Shown here one piece after another: positions 58,427-64,000 of a stretch of 64,000 bases of DNA (position 1 is the first letter of the stretch; each line of letters begins with the position of its first letter). Below the pieces are notes generated by a model that was given only the letters and a program-made list of their open reading frames with translations, had not been told where the DNA came from and did no database searches. Position numbers and translations under genes: made by a program. The DNA is from Hufsiella arboris (GTDB lineage: Bacteria > Bacteroidota > Bacteroidia > Sphingobacteriales > Sphingobacteriaceae): positions 25,492 through 89,491 of the forward strand of contig NZ_WVHT01000013.1 of assembly GCF_009834875.1 (NCBI RefSeq), in the 5' to 3' direction.

Positions 58427-58819
58427 ATGAGAAAACTTCTTTTTATTTATATTCTGGCCTTTGTTTGTAACGCATCCTTTAGCCAAGTTAAGATTGCTGT
58501 CAAGGAAGCATCGAAACACATTGGAGATTCTGTAACCATCATTGATAAGGTTTCTGGAGTACAAGTGTTAAATAATGGTATAATGCTATTGAATCTAGGA
58601 GGTGTGTTCCCAAATCATTTATTAACAGTAATGATTCGCCCCGCTGATATACAAAAATTTGCTTTCAAGCCAGCCGGCAAGTTAAAAGGCAAACCGGTTG
58701 TAGTCTCCGGTAAGTTGATTGATTACAAAGACAAGCCGGGAATAATCGTGACAGACCCAGCACAATTGGAAGAACTCAGTCAGGGAGATCCGAGATTATC
58801 ACTTCAGAATTTTAAATGA
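58427..58819 (+). CDS. Secreted OB-fold-like small protein
   Basis: A 130-residue protein with a signal peptide ending near SFSQ. The rest looks like a single OB fold (ASKHIGDSVTIIDKVSGVQV, NNGIMLLNLGGVFPNHLLTV, GKPVVVSGKLIDYKDKPGII), similar to periplasmic nucleic-acid-binding-like or nuclease-linked OB proteins of Bacteroidota. The ATG at 58427 starts the signal peptide. An open extension to 58358 has none. It is convergent with the S41-like gene. Confidence 0.65.
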   Translation: MRKLLFIYILAFVCNASFSQVKIAVKEASKHIGDSVTIIDKVSGVQVLNNGIMLLNLGGVFPNHLLTVMIRPADIQKFAFKPAGKLKGKPVVVSGKLIDYKDKPGIIVTDPAQLEELSQGDPRLSLQNFK

Positions 58820-58838
58820 AGTTTTTAATATCAGACAA

Positions 58839-61067
58839 TCACTTAACAGCCTCCTGCATGGCTCGATCAAGGATTTCATCCCGACCATCTTTAATTCCCT
58901 CCACCGTGCTGTCTACCCAAATATCAGGTACAAAACCTCTCAAATGTTGAGTTGAGCCATCATTATTTGTTACAAGCATTCCTGAAAATGAAGTTCGATA
59001 TCCGCCGGGTAAACTAATAAAGTTAACATTCCCGTTAGTGCCTGCGGTAGCTCTACCAACTAATTTTCCCAATTTAAAATCTCTTACCAAGCCTAAAAAA
59101 GACTCCGCGTAGCTCATCGCACTGGCGTCGGTCAGGAAAAATATCTTGCCGCCATACTTTTTTGTCGATGGTGTAATCGTCAGGCTATCTGTTTTGTACT
59201 CAGACTTCTCAAAGTCAGGGTAGATTAATTGTGGGGTATGAAAGCTAGCGCTAGTTATTTGCTTATCTATCAGATGGGAAATAACAGGATAGACATCTTC
59301 AGAGGGATAGCCTCTCACATCAAAAATTATAGCCTTGGCGTTCACTAACCTAGGTTCAAATTGAGCCAACCGATGCATAACTGAATCTTCTGTTAAGTTG
59401 AAATAAAAGCAGTTTCCAGCAATCTCTCCGTTTAATTTAGGAGTCAGCATAAAGCAGCCTTTCCGATATTCGACGCCAGGAAGCGTTCTTTTAATCTTAA
59501 TCTTTACTGATTTGCCGTCATGTAACGCAACAAAATCCTGAAAGCTGTCTTTAGGGCCGTTAGTTAAAGTAAAAAGTCCTTTTTGTTCTTTCCATTGCCA
59601 CGAACCTGAAATAAACTGCTCGCGCGATCTCAAAAAGCTTTCTGCTGGCATTCCGTCGATTGAATCTATAAGGTCTCCAGGAGAAAGCACTTTAAATAAA
59701 ACACTGTCCAGTATATAGCTTACTAAAACTTTATTTTTAGCTTTCGTAAAAGTTAAAGGCGCAGAAGCTTCATCTTCAATATTTTTTTTATCGTAAAACG
59801 ATGTAAAAATGTGTCCGTCGTTTAACTGGGCTCCCATCCATTTTAAAGTATGAAAGAAATCGACCGCTGTTTTGTCGGCAAAAGCTCGCTTAAACGATTC
59901 ATGCAGTAACCTATCGGGCGATAAACTTGCATCTTTCCAGTACGGGAAGAAATGCTTCCATGCATTCCATGTAATGATGACGTCACCTAATCGAAATTCT
60001 AACAATCTTCCGCGCGACTGGCCACCGATTTGATCTGGAATAGTCTGATCTATAGATTGATTTAATGTTTTTAATAACTTTATGTTGCCTAAGGGAAAGG
60101 TTTGGCTATCCGACCCTGATACAACTAAAGGAATTGAACAAGTAATTCCTGGAACAATTTCCCTCATGTTCGTTTCTCCCAACTCTGGATGCTGCAAAAA
60201 TAGCGGCGCATCATTTTTAGTGGTTTGGATAATAATTGAACGTTTTGTAGTAGGAAAACTTGTAAGCGCACTTTCGCTATCACCGATCGCGTTTGTTTGC
60301 TCAGTTAATTTACCGTCGACATCTATAAATAACTGTGATTGATTTATTGATATTGGCGACTTGCCATCAAAAGTAAGACCTATTACCATATTGGAGTCTT
60401 TTGCAATCTTTCCGTTAAACGTGTAACTCATTTCCTTCCGACCGATATAGTTGTCACCAACGTTGGTTAGGTCACTTTTTTTAACACCATTTAACCCATT
60501 TGAGTTTCCGATCTGTAAACTCGGTTGACTAGCAGTTGTGTCACCCCGCATAAGCACTTTAAACGTAAATAACTTGCCTGTGATTTTGTCGTTTTTCTTT
60601 AGTACAAATAGCGGAATGAACTGTGCATCTTCCTGAAATCCATTCCTTCGATTAACCCGAACGCTTTTATAAATGGTATTGAATTCGGGAAGCTTCACAC
60701 CTTCATGCTGCCAGTAAATTGGATTGGTTTCCGGCTTAATGACTTGGTTTCGGTTTTGCTTAAAACTTGCATGGTTTTTTGTGAAATCCAGCTTCATGGA
60801 CGGCGCCAGCGGAAGATAAAGAACCTTTAACTTTTTGATAAGAACATCATCGCTTTGAATATTCGCAACTTCTTTAGCTCCATAAATAGCGAACTTTGGC
60901 CAGGATACGTTTTGAGCTTCATCCGAAGGATGAAAAAAACGTATGTAACCGTATAATTTGCAAAAAGCTATCAGGTTTCTTTCTTGACGGTTTGTTGGTT
61001 GTGCAATAAGGCAATCGCAAGCTAAGGCTAGAGCTACGACCAGATAAATTATTCGTTTTACGACCAT
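58839..61067 (-). CDS. S41-family peptidase-like secreted protein
   Basis: A 742-residue protein with a signal peptide (about 1-20). An N-terminal segment typical of this S41 subgroup follows (LIAFCKLYGYIRFFHPSDEA), then a beta-rich middle, a PDZ-like part (VLFKVLSPGDLIDSIDGMPA) and the S41 core. The core has AIIFDVRGYPSED, FLTDASAMSYAES with the nucleophile Ser, and GRATAGTNGNVNFISLPGGY. The general-base Lys of C-terminal processing peptidases appears replaced by Thr in TAGTNG. Activity is therefore uncertain. The ATG at 61067 is chosen because the signal peptide begins there. An open extension of 84 codons has no recognised content. Confidence 0.78.
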   Translation of the reverse strand: MVVKRIIYLVVALALACDCLIAQPTNRQERNLIAFCKLYGYIRFFHPSDEAQNVSWPKFAIYGAKEVANIQSDDVLIKKLKVLYLPLAPSMKLDFTKNHASFKQNRNQVIKPETNPIYWQHEGVKLPEFNTIYKSVRVNRRNGFQEDAQFIPLFVLKKNDKITGKLFTFKVLMRGDTTASQPSLQIGNSNGLNGVKKSDLTNVGDNYIGRKEMSYTFNGKIAKDSNMVIGLTFDGKSPISINQSQLFIDVDGKLTEQTNAIGDSESALTSFPTTKRSIIIQTTKNDAPLFLQHPELGETNMREIVPGITCSIPLVVSGSDSQTFPLGNIKLLKTLNQSIDQTIPDQIGGQSRGRLLEFRLGDVIITWNAWKHFFPYWKDASLSPDRLLHESFKRAFADKTAVDFFHTLKWMGAQLNDGHIFTSFYDKKNIEDEASAPLTFTKAKNKVLVSYILDSVLFKVLSPGDLIDSIDGMPAESFLRSREQFISGSWQWKEQKGLFTLTNGPKDSFQDFVALHDGKSVKIKIKRTLPGVEYRKGCFMLTPKLNGEIAGNCFYFNLTEDSVMHRLAQFEPRLVNAKAIIFDVRGYPSEDVYPVISHLIDKQITSASFHTPQLIYPDFEKSEYKTDSLTITPSTKKYGGKIFFLTDASAMSYAESFLGLVRDFKLGKLVGRATAGTNGNVNFISLPGGYRTSFSGMLVTNNDGSTQHLRGFVPDIWVDSTVEGIKDGRDEILDRAMQEAVK

Positions 61068-61864
61068 GTCAAGTAATTTATTTACCCTTTTACTCGACTT
61101 GTTCGTATGACCTTGTTCTACGAACATACGCATCGAGGTGAATTTGCCAGACCAACTGTTGCGAAATGTTTCACTCACTGGGACACCCTCGTTTAGAGCA
61201 TGAAACTTGTGAATTTCGTAATGCAAAATGCTCGCTTTCATCCCAATTTCCCTGATGTAAATCACCCTTTTTATCCCGTGTAAAACACCTATTTTTATAC
61301 AGGTGTTTTCCAGCAGCATTCCTGAAACACAAATTCGGAATTATTCGGCAAAGTTTCTTTATGCTACCTGTAAGGCCCCTTACCCGCCTGACGTACTTTT
61401 CTTTCAAGTATAGCGCAATGTCTACGCAAATGGCAATCAGATTCATTGCCTGAAATTAATTAACACTTAATCTGTCATTGCTTCAGTACCGGCGACGTGC
61501 TTTAATTATTTCAAATATTATCCATACATGGTCCATACTTTGTCCATCTCTTGTCCAACTATTGAAATCAAAACATGGATAATAGACGAGCTAGATTGAA
61601 AAAAGTTAATTTTTAATTATTTGTTAATGCCATGTCGTTGCCGGTGTTTGGTATAAACTATCTTTGTCATCTTTTCCTGGTCCCGGTTTACAAGGAACTT
61701 CCTTTTCAGATCTTAATAAAACTTTCTTACCTAAACTTCTATTTAATCATTTCACCGGCGTTTGGTGTTCTCCATACTTCGACTTTATAGATATTAATAC
61801 GCAGCAATGGTGCGATGACAAAGCCGGCCATTGAAAGAAATATCTCGAACAGCTTTAATACATA
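61068..61864. other. Gene-free stretch between the S41-like gene and the BlaI operator array
   Basis: About 800 bp with no supported gene. A stem-loop lies at 61282-61309. The remainder (61310-61860) shows nothing recognised on either strand beyond AT-rich sequence. Confidence 0.45.
61282..61309. terminator. Hairpin AAAACACCT/AGGTGTTTT
   Basis: A perfect 9-bp stem with a 10-nt loop and T4 at the 3' side on both strands. It could terminate transcription from either side, but no adjacent gene on this side ends here. Confidence 0.45.
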
Positions 61865-61936
61865 GTATAATAACGTGTGGATACGTTATATAACGTAAAA
61901 ATAAGTTGTATAACTGAAAATTAAGTTATATCTTTG
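61863..61936 (+). promoter_or_regulatory. Operator array (four sites, 20-bp period) overlapping the blaI-like promoter
   Basis: Near-palindromes of the form AAGTTATATAACTT start at 61863, 61883, 61903 and 61923. The site at 61883 sits inside the perfect 16-bp palindrome TACGTTATATAACGTA (61882-61897). The promoter -33 TTG (61906-61908) lies in site 3 and the -7 TATCTTTG (61929-61936) in site 4, with a 20-bp spacer. The ATG follows after 3 bp, so the transcript should start at or next to the start codon. Confidence 0.78.
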
Positions 61937-61939
61937 GGT

Positions 61940-62302
61940 ATGGAAGAATTAACCAAAGCGGAAGAGCGCATCATGCAGGTTTTCTGGAAGCTGCAGCATG
62001 CCTTTGTTAAAGATGTTATCGAAGAGCTTGACGAGAGTCCAAAGCCACCTTATAACACTATTTCATCAATTGTAAGAATCCTGGAAAAAAAAGGCTACCT
62101 GTCATATAAAACTTATGGTAAAACGTATCAATATTTTCCGGTGATGAGCAAACAGGATTACGGTAAGCAATCGTTCAGGAAATTCTTTTCCAATTATTTC
62201 GACAATTCGGCAGCGAGCCTGCTTTCTTTCATGGTAAAGGAAAAAGAATTAAGCAAGGCTGATCTGGAAGAAATCAAAGAGATCATCAAACAAAATTCGT
62301 AG
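61940..62302 (+). CDS. BlaI/MecI-family repressor
   Basis: A 120-residue winged-helix repressor (LTKAEERIMQVFWKLQHAFV, PPYNTISSIVRILEKKGYLS, YKTYGKTYQYFPVMSKQDY) with a C-terminal dimerisation helix bundle. BlaI proteins are released from DNA when an M56 protease partner is activated. The partner gene starts 3 bp after the stop. The ATG at 61940 is used; a TTG six bases earlier lies in the -7 box. It probably represses its own operon through the upstream array. Confidence 0.93.
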   Translation: MEELTKAEERIMQVFWKLQHAFVKDVIEELDESPKPPYNTISSIVRILEKKGYLSYKTYGKTYQYFPVMSKQDYGKQSFRKFFSNYFDNSAASLLSFMVKEKELSKADLEEIKEIIKQNS

Positions 62303-62305
62303 TGT

Positions 62306-63919
62306 ATGGAACTATCGATTTACCTGGCGAAAGTTTCCATTTGTACGATGGTGTTTTACCTGCTCTATCATTTTCTTTTCTCCAATTACACGTTCTTCAA
62401 ATATAACCGCTGGTATTTGCTGTCGACCCTGGTATTGAGTTTTGTTATCCCGGCTACGACATTACAAGTCGAGAAAAAACTAACAGTTCCAATCGTAACG
62501 GTGGGTAAGGCTGGTGTTAATGTAATTCATAACAACATCTCGTTGCTTACAGATCCGGAGGCATCTGATCCTGGTAGCCCAAACTCATACTTGCCCTTAA
62601 AAAATCTCCTGCTTGTTGTTTACGTATGCGGAGTCGCTTTTTTATTTTTCAAACTCACCGGCGGTTTTTTTTATTTGCTGGCGACCGGTCGAAAATTTAC
62701 ACGCCTGGATGGAATCCGTTATATTTCGGTTTCGCCGACCAGTAGGCTCAGAAATTCATCCTTTTTTAATTATGTATTTATCGACGAAAGTCTGAATGAT
62801 GGAGATCGCTCAAAGGTCATCAACCATGAGCTAGTACACGTAGGCAGGCTTCATTTCCTGGATAAGATTCTGGGAAACCTCAGTGTTTGCGTGCTTTGGT
62901 TCAATCCTTTTGCTTACGCTTTTCTTGATGCAATGGATGCCAATCATGATTTCGAAGCCGACGAATTAAGCTCTGCAGAACACCAAAAAGGCGATTATGC
63001 CCGGCTGATTTTAAATTTAGCACAATCCGAAACATATTCACTAACCAACCAATTCAGCAAACTGCCTTTGAAAAAAAGGATCAGTATGCTGTTTAAAAAA
63101 CCAACCAATAAGATGAAAAAACTTATGTACTTTACCACGTTACCGATTATCGCCGTTTGTTCGATGGCGTTTGTTAATCAAAAAGAAGTTTTGATTTCTA
63201 CGAATGTAACTGATTCGGTTCAAGTGCAATCTGCACAAAAAACTACGGCCTACAGGAACAGCGGTTCGGGTAGCGCGGTCGGATCATTTAAGGAGGATAT
63301 TTATGAAATTTCGAACCTTTGGTACGTACAAAGCGGAAATAAAAATAACCCAGCCGGCCTGCGCGTCCTGGTGATCGATGCAGGACACGGCGGGAAAGAT
63401 GACGCTTCAAAAAGTATCACCGGAATCCCCGAAAAGGACATGAATTTAAAGGCCGCATTAATCCTGAAAGAGGAAGCTGCAAAAAGAGGCATTATTGTGA
63501 TGCTAACCAGAAGCGGTGATGAGTTTTTATCGCTAAGCGATCGCGTTGCCAAACAGAAAGGGTCGAACGCTTTTATTTCACTTCATCATAACACATTGTC
63601 TTCAACAGCAAACACTATTCAGTCAGCTGACCTTAGCGGATTGGAAGTATATTTTTCGGAGTCTTCTAAAGCCGATCGGTCGAAAGATCTTGGAGCCAGT
63701 GTTCTGAAATCCTTGAAAAACTTAACAGGCCTGCCTGTTAAAAATTCTCTTATCAACAAAGATTTATATGTTTTGAAGGAAGCGACAGTGCCTTCCATAG
63801 TAGTTGAACTTGGAAATATCAGTAACCAGGCAGATTTCAATTACCTAAGCAGTGAAGCAAATCTGAGAAAAATATGCAACCTGATTTTGGATGGTTATGA
63901 GAATATGGGAGGTTGTTGA
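62306..63919 (+). CDS. BlaR1-type M56 metallopeptidase fused to N-acetylmuramoyl-L-alanine amidase
   Basis: A 537-residue protein. N-terminal membrane helices lie at about 8-25, 36-52 and 98-118. The M56 zinc site HELVH is at 174-178, with a downstream Glu in FEADE (about 217). A further membrane helix is at about 273-291. The C-terminal domain (about 352-535) is Amidase_3 with all four expected residues: His 361 (DAGHGG), Glu 376 (PEKDMNL), His 427 (SLHHN) and Glu 501 (VVELGNISN). In BlaR1 the corresponding extracytoplasmic part is a penicillin-binding sensor. Here a peptidoglycan amidase occupies it. It forms an operon with the BlaI-like repressor. The sensing role is inferred. Confidence 0.88.
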   Translation: MELSIYLAKVSICTMVFYLLYHFLFSNYTFFKYNRWYLLSTLVLSFVIPATTLQVEKKLTVPIVTVGKAGVNVIHNNISLLTDPEASDPGSPNSYLPLKNLLLVVYVCGVAFLFFKLTGGFFYLLATGRKFTRLDGIRYISVSPTSRLRNSSFFNYVFIDESLNDGDRSKVINHELVHVGRLHFLDKILGNLSVCVLWFNPFAYAFLDAMDANHDFEADELSSAEHQKGDYARLILNLAQSETYSLTNQFSKLPLKKRISMLFKKPTNKMKKLMYFTTLPIIAVCSMAFVNQKEVLISTNVTDSVQVQSAQKTTAYRNSGSGSAVGSFKEDIYEISNLWYVQSGNKNNPAGLRVLVIDAGHGGKDDASKSITGIPEKDMNLKAALILKEEAAKRGIIVMLTRSGDEFLSLSDRVAKQKGSNAFISLHHNTLSSTANTIQSADLSGLEVYFSESSKADRSKDLGASVLKSLKNLTGLPVKNSLINKDLYVLKEATVPSIVVELGNISNQADFNYLSSEANLRKICNLILDGYENMGGC

Positions 63920-64000
63920 TTGGGTGTTGCTAACAGGTTGTATTGTTTTACGAATTACATTAATCAATAAATCCGATGAAAAGCAACCCGTCCGGTAATA

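Noticed and set aside
61068..61319. 84-codon N-terminal extension of the S41-like protein
   Set aside because: A complete signal peptide starts at 61067. A preceding hydrophilic extension would prevent export and has no recognised content.

Overview
This window reads as chromosomal DNA from a member of the Bacteroidota, most likely Sphingobacteriaceae (Pedobacter/Mucilaginibacter-like). The evidence is the TonB-dependent receptors, the TamL-type lipoprotein, GIN/DUF2807 and DUF3467 proteins, the near absence of Shine-Dalgarno sequences, promoters of the TTG-N18-20-TAnnTTTG type, and the order rpsU-xerC-hpf-tRNAs-tuf-tRNA-Trp-secE-nusG-rplKAJL-rpoBC. The genus is inferred, not shown. No CRISPR array, rRNA, prophage or intact insertion sequence is visible.

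Layout. 1-7.6 kb: a TonB receptor (5' end outside the window), a beta-helix lipoprotein and an Oar-like TonB receptor. The last two are preceded by 11-bp-period TTAAC-type repeats that resemble Pho boxes. 7.7-8.3 kb: gene-free DNA. 8.3-11.1 kb: an OlsF-like aminolipid synthase and a ComEA-like protein. 11.1-26.2 kb: the translation/transcription core with five tRNAs. 26.2-29.5 kb: a decayed small membrane-protein gene, a DUF3467 protein, a FadL-type porin and an SGNH lipoprotein. 29.5-35 kb: a minus-strand operon dapD-GT9-tsaC-cca-(pRiA4b ORF-3 family)-miaA, rich in tRNA maturation enzymes. 35-43.6 kb: S4 protein, DUF72, guanine deaminase, OmpH-like lipoprotein, gyrB, two secreted paralogues of unknown function, a retropepsin-like protein, malate dehydrogenase and a GIN-domain lipoprotein. 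43.6-51.5 kb: tamL/tamB and a small lipoprotein that resembles a detached SusC plug. 51.6-53.6 kb: an HxlR-regulated island. 53.6-58.9 kb: a tandem structured repeat, a double-domain esterase, transaldolase and small genes. 58.8-64 kb: an S41-like protein, then a BlaI-type repressor with a protein that joins a BlaR1-type M56 protease to a cell-wall amidase.

The most notable regulatory reading is in two small circuits. (1) HxlR regulator: the same inverted repeat, AGTTA-N7-TAACT, sits at the same place in the nitroreductase promoter and in the MoaF-like promoter on the other side of hxlR. (2) BlaI/M56-amidase: four operator-like sites repeat with an exact 20-bp period across the promoter, and the last overlaps a -7 box so close to the ATG that the transcript should be leaderless. 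The fused amidase occupies the position where BlaR1 carries its penicillin sensor.

Both rpsU and hpf carry strong Shine-Dalgarno sequences, which is exceptional in this phylum and fits the known bS21-dependent control of anti-SD access.
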